Of a DNA stretch of 16,878 nucleotides, positions 1 to 6,934 are shown piece after piece. The stretch is from NCBI GenBank assembly GCA_903827345.1, contig CAIKID010000288.1, forward strand, positions 1-16,878, written 5' to 3'. The notes beneath the pieces are model-generated. The model was given only the letters and a program-made list of their open reading frames with translations. It made no database searches and was not told the DNA's origin. The number at the start of each line of letters is the position of its first letter. Position 1 is the first letter of the stretch. The position numbers and the translations under genes are program-made. The DNA is from an uncultured Actinomycetes bacterium (GTDB taxonomy: Bacteria; Actinomycetota; Actinomycetes; Nanopelagicales; Nanopelagicaceae).

Positions 1-19
1 CCTTGATTTGCGTTGATAA

Positions 20-1456
20 TTACTTGCTAGTCCAGATGTTAATTGGTGACTGCAAGAAGTAGACCACGAATAAGGCAGAGGCGATGTAAAGCAGTGCATG
101 CACTTCCTTACGGCGACCCTGGACTACTCGAACAAGCACATGTGAAACGAAACCAGCACCAATACCTACTGAGATGCTATAGGTGAATGGCATCAAGATC
201 ATCGTTAGGAATGCAGGAATCGCAATCCCATAATCTTGCCAGTCAATATTTTTGATTTGAGACATCATCAAGAAACCGACGATGACCAGAGCTGGTGTGG
301 CAGCTTCGTAAGGAATCACTGCAACTAGCGGTGCCAAGAATGTTGTGAACAGGAAGAGAATTCCAGTTACAACTGAGGCTAGGCCGGTTCGGGCACCTTC
401 GCCCACACCTGAAGCAGATTCGATATAGCTAGTGTTGGAAGAGATATTTCCCATTCCCCCACCAACCGCTGCGATTCCATCTATCAAGAGAATGCGATCG
501 ATATTTGGGATGAGTCCTTCACTATCGAACAAACCACCTTCACTTGCGATTGCAGTAACAGTTCCAACATTGTCGAAGAAATCTGAGAGCAACAATGAGA
601 AGATAAGGAGTATCGCGGATACGACGGTGACACGGTTAAAAGCCCCCGTAAGGTCTATATGACCAAAGAGACTGAAATCCGGTTTTGCGAATACTTTTGA
701 TGGAATGGTTGGAACGTTTAGCCCCCACCCTTTTGGATTTACATTTGTACCATCAAAATTAGGGCCGATTTTAAAGGCCTTCTCAACAATTACAGCAATT
801 ACTGTGGTTACTACAATCCCGATTAATAGCGCCCCCTTCACTTTCCTTACAACAAGGGCAATCATCAAACAGAGGCCAAATGCGAATACCACAATCGGCC
901 AGCCAACGAGGTTTCCGTTATCTCCCAGTTGAACTGGCACTGGCCCAGCGCCAGTGCGGCGAACGAACCCGGCATCAACCAGACCAACGAGTGTGATGAA
1001 AAGACCAATTCCAACGGCGATAGCGATCTTTAACTGTGCTGGTACTGCGCGGAACATTGCGGCTCGAACCCCAGTTAATACGAGGATGACGATTATCACG
1101 CCTTCGATTATTACTAGTCCCATCGCATCTGCCCAAGTCATCTTGGATGCAATACCAATTGCAACGAAGGTATTGAGCCCAAGGCCGGTTGCGAGCGCAA
1201 GTGGGAAATTCGCCACAGAGCCCATCAGGATGGTCAAAATTCCTGCCATAAGAGCAGTCATGGCGGCAATCATTGCAAGATTTGGGTGGCTGCCATCGCC
1301 TCCGAGATATTTACCGTCGCCATCTTTGGTAAGACCGATGATCAGCGGATTGAGCGCAACGATGTAAGCCATTGTGAAGAACGTGACGAAACCACCACGA
1401 ACCTCTCTAGCTACCGTTGAGCCACGTTCGCTGATTTTGAAGTAGGAATCGAGCAT
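20..1456 (-). CDS. NCS2 family purine permease (AzgA/COG2252 type)
   Basis: This 478-aa polytopic membrane protein probably imports adenine, guanine or hypoxanthine with protons. It carries the hallmarks of the AzgA branch of NCS2: GLGLN at residues 91-95, DFFDNVGT at 292-299, the block IESASGVGEGARTGL at 345-359 and ATPALVIVG at 386-394. Length and motif order match full-length family members, so the gene looks intact. The ATG at 1456 is preceded by AGGAG (complement of 1465-1469) with 8-base spacing. It diverges from the dehydrogenase at 1695, and the 238-base gap between them holds a likely promoter and a structured leader for the permease. The family assignment is secure, but which purine is carried cannot be read from sequence alone. 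One mild deviation is Thr in GLGLNT, where Ala is more usual. Confidence 0.93.
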   Translation of the reverse strand: MLDSYFKISERGSTVAREVRGGFVTFFTMAYIVALNPLIIGLTKDGDGKYLGGDGSHPNLAMIAAMTALMAGILTILMGSVANFPLALATGLGLNTFVAIGIASKMTWADAMGLVIIEGVIIVILVLTGVRAAMFRAVPAQLKIAIAVGIGLFITLVGLVDAGFVRRTGAGPVPVQLGDNGNLVGWPIVVFAFGLCLMIALVVRKVKGALLIGIVVTTVIAVIVEKAFKIGPNFDGTNVNPKGWGLNVPTIPSKVFAKPDFSLFGHIDLTGAFNRVTVVSAILLIFSLLLSDFFDNVGTVTAIASEGGLFDSEGLIPNIDRILLIDGIAAVGGGMGNISSNTSYIESASGVGEGARTGLASVVTGILFLFTTFLAPLVAVIPYEAATPALVIVGFLMMSQIKNIDWQDYGIAIPAFLTMILMPFTYSISVGIGAGFVSHVLVRVVQGRRKEVHALLYIASALFVVYFLQSPINIWTSK

Positions 1457-1480
1457 GACTTAGTCTCCTAATTTTGATAT

Positions 1481-1566
1481 CGGGGGTGGTTGCGACCCCG
1501 TATGAAGTGACGGCTCATAGACCGAGGGAGTGACAAAACCGTATAGGCAATTAACCCAGATGTTAA
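1481..1566 (-). promoter_or_regulatory. Promoter and structured 5' leader of the purine permease
   Basis: On the minus strand a -35-like TTAACA (1566-1561), a 17-base spacer and a -10-like TACGGT (1543-1538) place a transcription start near 1531. That gives a leader of about 75 nt. The leader contains a CGGGG/CCCCG stem (1500-1496 with 1485-1481, 10-nt loop) just before the ribosome binding site. Further upstream are competing short stems: CGG/CCG and TATGA/TCATA share the same bases. A purine permease is a classic place for a purine-sensing leader, but I do not see the conserved core of the purine or guanidine riboswitches, so no ligand is proposed. Confidence 0.35.
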
Positions 1567-1694
1567 GCGCACACTCAGGCAATTTTCATTTAAAGTAGGG
1601 CATATGAGGGTGAAATGGGTAGAAAATGGACCATGAGGCCTCGCTAGGGTTGGCTATAGCCGCCACTCGCCCAGGTGGTGCTCGGTGAAGGAGA

Positions 1695-2600
1695 GTGAAG
1701 GAAATTAAGCATACGGTTTGGAGCCAGTGGTCCGACCTGACGGTCCCAGCCGGATTTCAAAAGTTCTCGCTCGCCGATTATCCGCTCGATAGTTCTGATT
1801 TATCTCAGATCACCATTTATGTTCAACCGTATATGACTGGAACCGAATTTCTAGAACCGGTAAGAGCGATGAGCAACCTACAACTTCTGCAGGTTCCCAA
1901 CGCTGGGTATGAAAGCGCTCTGCCCTATCTTCGCCCTGGAATGATGCTCTGCAACGCTCGCGGAGTACACAATGCATCGACCGCAGAGCTCGCGGTTGGA
2001 CTAGCTATTGCCATGAAGCGCGGAATTCCCACCTTTATTAGAGAGCAAGAGAAAGGTATCTGGAGCCACGAGCGTATGGGATCGCTCAACGACAGCCGGA
2101 TTGGAATAATTGGAGCGGGTTCAATTGGCCAGACGCTGGTCTCGTATCTCAAGCCATATGAAGTTGAGATCACCACTTTTTCCCGTTCTGGAAAGAATGG
2201 TTCGCTCCTTTTAGGGGAACTCGATGGATTACTTCCAACTTTTGATTTCCTCTTTCTGATAGTCCCCCTCAATGACGAGAGTAATAACCTTATAAATGCC
2301 AGGCGCTTGGGGCTTATGAAGGACGGTGCCATCTTGATCAATGTAGCGCGCGGTAAGGTCGTGGATACCGATGCGCTCGTAGCTGAACTCAACACCGGTC
2401 GGATCAGTGCCGCCCTTGATGTAACCGATCCAGAGCCGCTTCCCCAGAACCATCCGCTCTGGAAAGCTAAGAACGTGCTTATTACTCCCCACGTTGGTGG
2501 TGACTCTGAAGCGTTTGAAAAGCGGGGGCGGAAATTTATTGAAGAACAACTTCAGCGCATCGCTGATGGGTTAGAACCTTTAAATATTATTAAAGTTTAA
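1695..2600 (+). CDS. D-isomer-specific 2-hydroxyacid dehydrogenase, NAD-binding
   Basis: This 301-aa oxidoreductase of the D-2-hydroxyacid dehydrogenase superfamily interconverts 2-oxoacids and 2-hydroxyacids with NAD(P)H in the cytoplasm. The substrate is probably of the glyoxylate/hydroxypyruvate kind, but this is not determined. The Rossmann motif GAGSIG lies at 140-145 and the helix before it reads AELAVGLAIAMKR. The catalytic triad is complete at Arg219 (NVARG), Glu247 (DPEPLP) and His266 (ITPHVGG), with normal spacing. The start is GTG at 1695, because an in-frame TGA at 1686 closes the frame upstream. The only purine-rich site (AAGGAG, 1688-1693) is 1 base from the GTG, which is unusually close. 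The stop overlaps the convergent PaiB-like gene by 4 bases with no room for a terminator. Confidence 0.9.
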   Translation: MKEIKHTVWSQWSDLTVPAGFQKFSLADYPLDSSDLSQITIYVQPYMTGTEFLEPVRAMSNLQLLQVPNAGYESALPYLRPGMMLCNARGVHNASTAELAVGLAIAMKRGIPTFIREQEKGIWSHERMGSLNDSRIGIIGAGSIGQTLVSYLKPYEVEITTFSRSGKNGSLLLGELDGLLPTFDFLFLIVPLNDESNNLINARRLGLMKDGAILINVARGKVVDTDALVAELNTGRISAALDVTDPEPLPQNHPLWKAKNVLITPHVGGDSEAFEKRGRKFIEEQLQRIADGLEPLNIIKV

Positions 2601-3247
2601 TCCGATAGATATCGCTGCATCTCGTTCGCGATAATTTCTTCACCTGGAATACCCGAGACAAAGAGATCTTCCACAATTCTGACGCGATCCTCCTGCGATT
2701 TATTCTGGCTGATCTTCGACTTGGCTTCAACCTTATTCACATGAAGAATGATGGCGATAATTCCCTTGAGTTGCAGTTCGAAGTAATGTGGATCAGATTC
2801 ATCGGCAGACCAGGGCAGATCTCGATTCAATTCGTGATGTGCTGTTAGGTTTGTGACTATCTGACGAAGTAACTCAACATCTTCACTTACTTCAACGGTG
2901 CCACTCAAATGCACGGACTGATAATTCCATGTCGGAACGACCTTATGATCGGTGGATTTATTGCTGTAATTGCTCGGGGATATATACGCCTGTCCTCCGT
3001 GAAAAATCGCGAGTCCTGGGGCACTTGGTCTAATTGTCTTCCATTGCTGATTACCGCGTGCCATATGCATGATGAGACGACCATAATTTCCGAAAATCGG
3101 ATCCACAACTTCCCAAACTGCTGGCATCAATGTAGCAACAGGGAGCCCATCAGGATTTACAGTGACTAGATCCGCAGCTCGCGCAGCCGTAACAAAGCTT
3201 TGAATTTCAATCCAATCTTCGACTCTATTAAGGGGTGGGATGTACAT
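2597..3247 (-). CDS. FMN-binding protein of the PaiB family (negative transcriptional regulator family)
   Basis: This 216-aa protein has the PaiB/FMN_bind_2 signature throughout. It opens with MYIPP, followed by DGLPVATLMPAVW (33-45), HMARGNQQWK (61-70), IFHGGQAYISPSNY (81-94) and VPTWNYQSVHLSG (104-116). The fold is a split-barrel flavin-binding one. Bacillus PaiB is described as a negative regulator of protease and sporulation genes, but most homologues have no proven role, so 'FMN-binding protein' is the safe statement. Length is typical. The ATG at 3247 has no Shine-Dalgarno sequence, but GATACT (complement of 3259-3254) lies exactly 6 bases upstream, which suggests a leaderless mRNA. The promoter is shared, back to back, with the YbaK gene. 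Confidence 0.85.
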   Translation of the reverse strand: MYIPPLNRVEDWIEIQSFVTAARAADLVTVNPDGLPVATLMPAVWEVVDPIFGNYGRLIMHMARGNQQWKTIRPSAPGLAIFHGGQAYISPSNYSNKSTDHKVVPTWNYQSVHLSGTVEVSEDVELLRQIVTNLTAHHELNRDLPWSADESDPHYFELQLKGIIAIILHVNKVEAKSKISQNKSQEDRVRIVEDLFVSGIPGEEIIANEMQRYLSD

Positions 3248-3281
3248 GCGTTTAGTATCTCATTACACCTACAATTCCCAT
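3248..3281. promoter_or_regulatory. Compact divergent promoter pair giving two leaderless mRNAs
   Basis: Only 34 bases separate the start codons at 3247 (-) and 3282 (+). On the + strand TACAAT (3270-3275) ends 6 bases before ATG 3282. On the - strand GATACT (3259-3254) ends 6 bases before ATG 3247. Neither gene has a ribosome binding site. The two RNA polymerase sites must overlap, so the genes probably compete for transcription. The -35 elements are weak, and that for the YbaK gene would fall at or just inside the PaiB-like coding start. Confidence 0.55.
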
Positions 3282-3788
3282 ATGGAAGATGTTGCAAAGA
3301 ATACTTCAGTCAAGCGCATAGCCGCCGAAATGCGGGAGCGGGGCATAAGCGGCGATGTTACGATCCTGAGTGATAGCGCCAGGACCGCGGCAGAGGCGGC
3401 GGCGGCACTCGGTATTCAAGTTGGGCAGATCGCAGCATCTATAGTCTTTAAACTTCCCGATGGCCGCCCGTTGCTGGTCATTACCTCCGGAGCACACCGG
3501 GTTGACACCACCCTTGTTGCAGCAAACCTTGGTGTTGAGAAGCTCCATCGCGCTGATGCCGATTTTGTGAAATCCGCCTCTGGCATCAGCATTGGAGGCG
3601 TCAGCCCGTTTGGCTGGCAGCATGATGGATCCCTAGCTAACCCCGTACCAGTTGTACTTATAGATATTGCCCTTGCGGTATTTGATGTGGTCTGGGCAGC
3701 CGCCGGACACTCTCATGCCGTCTTCCCTACAACCTACGAAGAACTAATAAAATCCACCAGCGCGCAACCCATGAAAGTTGGAGATTAA
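3282..3788 (+). CDS. YbaK/EbsC-family aminoacyl-tRNA deacylase (ProX-like)
   Basis: This 168-aa member of the YbaK/prolyl-tRNA-editing superfamily would hydrolyse mischarged aminoacyl-tRNA in the cytoplasm. Diagnostic stretches are RTAAEAAAALGIQVGQIAAS (34-53), VITSGAHRVDTTLVA (66-80), ADADFVKSASGISIGGVSPFG (91-111), VVLIDIAL (124-131) and WAAAGHSHAVFPTTYEELIK (138-157). Where classical YbaK has its key lysine (IxKT/S), this protein has alanine (IAAS). That is my recollection of an actinobacterial subgroup, so its substrate may not be Cys-tRNA(Pro). The frame stays open to an ATG at 3240, but 3282 is preferred because TACAAT lies 6 bases upstream. It is the first gene of an operon, 3 bases from the lipoprotein gene. 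Confidence 0.8.
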   Translation: MEDVAKNTSVKRIAAEMRERGISGDVTILSDSARTAAEAAAALGIQVGQIAASIVFKLPDGRPLLVITSGAHRVDTTLVAANLGVEKLHRADADFVKSASGISIGGVSPFGWQHDGSLANPVPVVLIDIALAVFDVVWAAAGHSHAVFPTTYEELIKSTSAQPMKVGD

Positions 3789-3791
3789 TCA

Positions 3792-4256
3792 ATGAAAAAA
3801 TTACTGGCACCCCTTCTCATATCCGTCTTAGTGCTGACTGGATGCGGAAGTTCTGTTCACGGGATTTTTAAATTGCCTCTCTCCCCCGTGCCTTTAGTAA
3901 TGAATGTCGACACCACAATTCTGAGCCACTTAATTGTCTCTGTCGCATCAGGATCTTATTCAAAGCAAGCCACCAAAGATGGGGCGATCGCCCAATCAAT
4001 TCTTTATTACCAGCCAAACACAGGTGCCAAAGTTATCTTCCTCTCGTTCTACGAATTTCCAGCTCAGAAATTTGATCGACTTACAAACCCAGCAGAACCT
4101 CCTCCTTACGGCACAGAGGTTCTTCGCAAGAATGGCTTTGTCTATAGCGTTGCTGGACCACAAGACTCTATCTTTGATCCGAAGACGGCAGATGGCAAAA
4201 ATATCACCGCGCTCTACACCACCATCTATAAGTCAGATACTTACACTGCACAATAA
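3792..4256 (+). CDS. Small lipoprotein of unknown function
   Basis: The product is 154 aa with a clear type II signal. Two lysines and a hydrophobic stretch end in the lipobox LTGC, with Cys18 as the lipidated residue, so the mature protein is anchored to the outer face of the cytoplasmic membrane. I do not recognise a domain in the remaining 136 residues, which have no membrane segment and only the lipobox cysteine. The start has a good GGAG (3780-3783) 8 bases upstream, inside the end of the YbaK gene. The TAA stop overlaps the next start codon (TAATG, 4254-4258), so translation of the pirin gene is likely coupled to this one. It could bind a small ligand or simply ride in the operon; the sequence does not decide. 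Confidence 0.75.
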   Translation: MKKLLAPLLISVLVLTGCGSSVHGIFKLPLSPVPLVMNVDTTILSHLIVSVASGSYSKQATKDGAIAQSILYYQPNTGAKVIFLSFYEFPAQKFDRLTNPAEPPPYGTEVLRKNGFVYSVAGPQDSIFDPKTADGKNITALYTTIYKSDTYTAQ

Positions 4257-5158
4257 TGATTCTCTCGCCCCGAACGGTTAAGTTAACCACTCGCACCGGT
4301 ATTGACATCTATCGCAGCTTGCCCCACCGCTCTCTGCGAACAATCGGCGCCTGGTGCTTTATCGATCACTTTGGGCCGACCTCGCAAGAAGATGCTATGA
4401 GCGTCGCAGCGCACCCTCATGTTGGTTTACAAACTGTTAGTTGGCTCTTTGATGGGAAAGTTGAGCATCGCGATTCATTGGGGAGTATTCAAATAATCCA
4501 TCCTGGTCAGCTCAATATAATGACAGCAGGACGAGGTATCGCACACTCCGAATTATCAGCTCCAGATGCAAAGATCATGCACGGCGTGCAACTCTGGACG
4601 GTAATCCCAGATACATTTAGAAATACCGCGCCTATCTTTGATCACTACCCAGATCTTCCAGTGATAAGAAAGAAGGGCTTGAAGGTTCGGCTCATAGTTG
4701 GCGAATTCATGAATGAGGAATCAGAGGCAAGAATATTTTCGCCGTTGGTCGGTGCCGAGATCAATCTGGCGCCTGGATCAACTTACCAACTACCCCTGCG
4801 CCCCGACTTTGAATATGGGGCTCTTCTGGTAGTGGGCGACATCGTGATCGATGCTGAAGAGGTGCCTCTTACCAACCTTTATTACAGCGCTCCCGGAAAA
4901 TCCATGCTCCAAATAAGCACTGTTAGTGGAGCCAAAGTTCTGCTGCTGGGCGGGGTTCCTTTCTTGGAGGAGATCGTGATGTGGTGGAACTTTATTGGGC
5001 GCACGCATGACGAGATCGTAGCGATGCGGGACGATTGGAATCTTGAGAGTGATGATTTCCCATACTTTGTGGACAAAATAGGCGGCCGCATACCCGCGCC
5101 CGAACTTCCCAATCTTCGACTACAACCGCGCGGAAATATCCGCCCCGATATTAATTAA
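4256..5158 (+). CDS. Pirin family protein (bicupin)
   Basis: This 300-aa pirin is a bicupin with one metal site in the N-terminal cupin. The metal ligands known from human pirin and E. coli YhhW are present: His53 and His55 (HPHVGLQT), His97 and Glu99 (TAGRGIAHSE). The second cupin keeps the VGE (149-151) and LLLGG-type strands near the C-terminal end (PFLEEIVMWWNFIGRTHDEI). Some bacterial pirins have quercetinase activity and others affect redox or stress regulation; the role here is unknown. It has no Shine-Dalgarno sequence of its own and starts in the TAATG overlap with the lipoprotein gene. It overlaps the convergent SIMPL gene by 8 bases. Confidence 0.92.
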   Translation: MILSPRTVKLTTRTGIDIYRSLPHRSLRTIGAWCFIDHFGPTSQEDAMSVAAHPHVGLQTVSWLFDGKVEHRDSLGSIQIIHPGQLNIMTAGRGIAHSELSAPDAKIMHGVQLWTVIPDTFRNTAPIFDHYPDLPVIRKKGLKVRLIVGEFMNEESEARIFSPLVGAEINLAPGSTYQLPLRPDFEYGALLVVGDIVIDAEEVPLTNLYYSAPGKSMLQISTVSGAKVLLLGGVPFLEEIVMWWNFIGRTHDEIVAMRDDWNLESDDFPYFVDKIGGRIPAPELPNLRLQPRGNIRPDIN

Positions 5159-5903
5159 CTTTAAAACTTACCGAAACAGTTACAGTCACGGTCTTGGGTA
5201 TTGTCGTGGTGTCGTACATTCCGCCGCCGGAAGTATCAACTGAATCTGGTGAAGTAACTTGAACCGGACCGCTAGATACCGCGATTACGCTTCCCAGACT
5301 GGATCCAACTGCCTTCGTCATGGACGTGCCACGAGCTTTGGCATCGACCATTGCCTGGGCCAATAAGGCAGGCCGAAGCACTGCTAAATTAGATACATAG
5401 AACTGTGGTCCATAATTATTAATATTTACCCCAGTCTGTAATAACGAACCAATCCCATTGCTGAGTGAGTAAACGCGATTTACATCTTTTGAACGGACGG
5501 TCACGCTCTGACTGGCTTGATACGAGAGCACACGGCCAGTTGGGTTTCCGTTTATATATTCGTTGACGGCATTGGTGTTCACGCCACCAGTTTGAATCCC
5601 ACTGGCAGGTATTCCCCCGGTGACCAAGTACTTAGTGAGTGCATCCACACTCTTTCCCACCTTTGTTACAGCCGCAGCAGCGCTCTGCGAACTCTCCTGC
5701 GCATTTAATGTCCATACCGAATTATCCGCGGTGGCATTCGTACGTGCTTGACCTGTAACGGTAACTGAATTACCTGCGCGCGCAGCTAGACCTTGACCAA
5801 CCAGGCTCAATCCATATCCGGTACCAAATGCCAATATCAGAGCCGAGATAATGAGGCTGTAGAACTTGGTTGAAAAGCGATGTGGTTTAGTGGTCTCGTC
5901 CAT
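5151..5903 (-). CDS. SIMPL (DUF541) domain secreted or membrane-anchored protein
   Basis: This 250-aa protein has a short basic N-terminus and one hydrophobic segment (about residues 15-36, FYSLIISALILAFGTGYGLS) that acts as signal or anchor. The rest is a SIMPL/DUF541 domain: SVTVTGQART near 46-55, an Ala-rich helix (AAAAVTKVGKSVDALTKYL), GIPASGIQTGGVN, and the terminal SFKVN. Family members such as E. coli YggE are periplasmic and linked to oxidative stress, without a known activity. No cysteines are present in the mature part. ATG 5903 lacks a ribosome binding site, but TACTCT (5915-5910 on the complement) stands 6 bases upstream, so the mRNA is probably leaderless and separate from the operon to the right. 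Confidence 0.85.
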   Translation of the reverse strand: MDETTKPHRFSTKFYSLIISALILAFGTGYGLSLVGQGLAARAGNSVTVTGQARTNATADNSVWTLNAQESSQSAAAAVTKVGKSVDALTKYLVTGGIPASGIQTGGVNTNAVNEYINGNPTGRVLSYQASQSVTVRSKDVNRVYSLSNGIGSLLQTGVNINNYGPQFYVSNLAVLRPALLAQAMVDAKARGTSMTKAVGSSLGSVIAVSSGPVQVTSPDSVDTSGGGMYDTTTIPKTVTVTVSVSFKVN

Positions 5904-5909
5904 ATATCA

Positions 5910-5925
5910 AGAGTAGGGCATGCCC
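5910..5925 (-). promoter_or_regulatory. -10 box and adjacent palindrome upstream of the SIMPL gene
   Basis: TACTCT on the minus strand (5915-5910) lies 6 bases before ATG 5903. Immediately upstream is the perfect 10-bp palindrome GGGCATGCCC (5916-5925), which occupies the -35/-10 spacer where a repressor could block polymerase. The regulator, if any, is unknown, and a palindrome this short can occur by chance. Confidence 0.35.
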
Positions 5926-5996
5926 CTTAAGAAAAGTGTTCCATGCGTGGTGCTGCCACCCATTTCACTGTGATCTCGCGCTCTATAAACGCCGAA

Positions 5997-6683
5997 TTAC
6001 TTGAGTGTGGTGAAGAAGAAATCAAGGGTGCGCTCCCAAGCGAGAGCTGCCGCCAGCGGGTCAAAGACTTCGGGTCGATCATCGTTAAAGAAGGCGTGAT
6101 TGGTCCCTACATAATCGAAGGCTTTTGCGCTGCCACCAGATGCATTAATTTCACGTAACGCCTCTTGGATTCCTGGCGCACTCGACGTGCCATCCCCCTG
6201 CGCGCAATGTATCAGCGCCGATTTACCAGAATAGTTTGCCCACTTAGGCGCATGCCGCTCCCAGGAAGCTCCTGGATAGAATCCAACTGTCGCTAATACC
6301 TGCGGTGAAAGCGTGCCGCTCCAAATTGCTAAACTTCCGCCCATGCAAAATCCAACAACTCCAACGCTTTTAGTAGATGTCTCGGGCAGAGAGAGAAGAT
6401 AATTTGCAGCACTTGTTATCTCTTTACCAGCCTGATCTAATTGCAACTCCATCATCAATTTCTTAGCAGTATCTGGCTCGGCAGCTGCTTGTCCGTGATA
6501 GAGATCTGGTGCGAAGGCTACAAAGCCTGCAGCGGCGAAACGATCTACTACATCGGTGATATGACCGACCAATCCCCACCACTCTTGAATGATGATGACG
6601 GCTGGACCACTCTCGCTCTCGGGAAGTGCAAGATAACCCTCGCCAGTTGATCCATCGTGAGAATAAGTTAGATGCATTCCCAT
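5997..6683 (-). CDS. Dienelactone hydrolase family protein
   Basis: This 228-aa alpha/beta hydrolase is of the DLH family, which includes carboxymethylenebutenolidase. The classical elements are all visible: Glu34 in IIQEWWGL, the nucleophile elbow GFCMGG with Cys113, Asp164 (AQGDG) and His196 (GTNHAFFND). The enzyme hydrolyses lactones or esters in the cytoplasm. No other aromatic ring-cleavage genes are nearby, so a beta-ketoadipate role is not implied. I chose ATG 6683 (MGMHLTYSHDG). An upstream extension to 6758 would run back through the small membrane-protein gene, and the family normally starts here. The ATG follows the stop of the 71-aa protein after a single base, which suggests translational coupling. 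Confidence 0.88.
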   Translation of the reverse strand: MGMHLTYSHDGSTGEGYLALPESESGPAVIIIQEWWGLVGHITDVVDRFAAAGFVAFAPDLYHGQAAAEPDTAKKLMMELQLDQAGKEITSAANYLLSLPETSTKSVGVVGFCMGGSLAIWSGTLSPQVLATVGFYPGASWERHAPKWANYSGKSALIHCAQGDGTSSAPGIQEALREINASGGSAKAFDYVGTNHAFFNDDRPEVFDPLAAALAWERTLDFFFTTLK

Positions 6684-6684
6684 T

Positions 6685-6900
6685 TTATTTACGTCGGGTG
6701 CGTCGACCGACAGTAAGACCAACACCGAATCCAATGAGTAAGAGAGTTGCAATAACAACTAGCGTCACACCTGGGCTGCGGTCATCTCCGCCAATATTTG
6801 AAATTCGGGGGCGAGGGTCTGGGGATTCTTCGCCCCATGCCATGGAACTCGACAGAACGAGTTGAGCGAGAACAATGGCGGTCAGTACCTTGGCTTTCAC
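6685..6900 (-). CDS. Small secreted protein with C-terminal membrane anchor
   Basis: This 71-aa protein has an N-terminal signal peptide (MKAKVLTAIVLAQLVLSSSM, then AWG, likely cleaved before EES). A short acidic/proline-rich segment follows (EESPDPRPR to GGDDRSPG), then one transmembrane helix (VTLVVIATLLLIGFGVGL) and the basic tail GRRTRRK. The mature protein would expose only about 25 residues outside the membrane. The GTG at 6900 is chosen over an ATG at 6927 because GGAGG (complement of 6906-6910) stands 5 bases before it and the signal peptide then begins properly. It has no recognisable family. The layout resembles a sortase substrate tail, but there is no LPxTG-like motif. It lies between nnrD (34-base gap) and the hydrolase (1-base gap). 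Confidence 0.65.
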   Translation of the reverse strand: MKAKVLTAIVLAQLVLSSSMAWGEESPDPRPRISNIGGDDRSPGVTLVVIATLLLIGFGVGLTVGRRTRRK

Positions 6901-6934
6901 AGAACCCTCCTCAATGGTGATGCTCATAGTCTAA

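Noticed and set aside
954..1367. Plus-strand open frame of 137 codons inside the purine permease
   Set aside because: It is antisense to conserved membrane-helix codons of the permease and has the Thr/Ile/Ala-rich content expected of a shadow frame.
1481..1531. Known purine, preQ1 or guanidine riboswitch in the permease leader
   Set aside because: Stems are present but none of the conserved core bases of those classes could be found, so only an unnamed structured leader is reported.
1925..2395. Minus-strand open frame of 156 codons inside the hydroxyacid dehydrogenase
   Set aside because: It lies opposite the conserved NAD-binding region. Its Ser/Pro/Arg-rich content matches no fold and no start signal is present.
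5943..5996. Terminator hairpin after the dienelactone hydrolase (GTGG/CCAC)
   Set aside because: The stem is only 4-5 pairs with no U-tract, no better than chance.
6684..6758. Longer dienelactone hydrolase starting at 6758
   Set aside because: The added 25 residues run back through the membrane-protein gene in another frame, and the family starts near MGMHLTYS.
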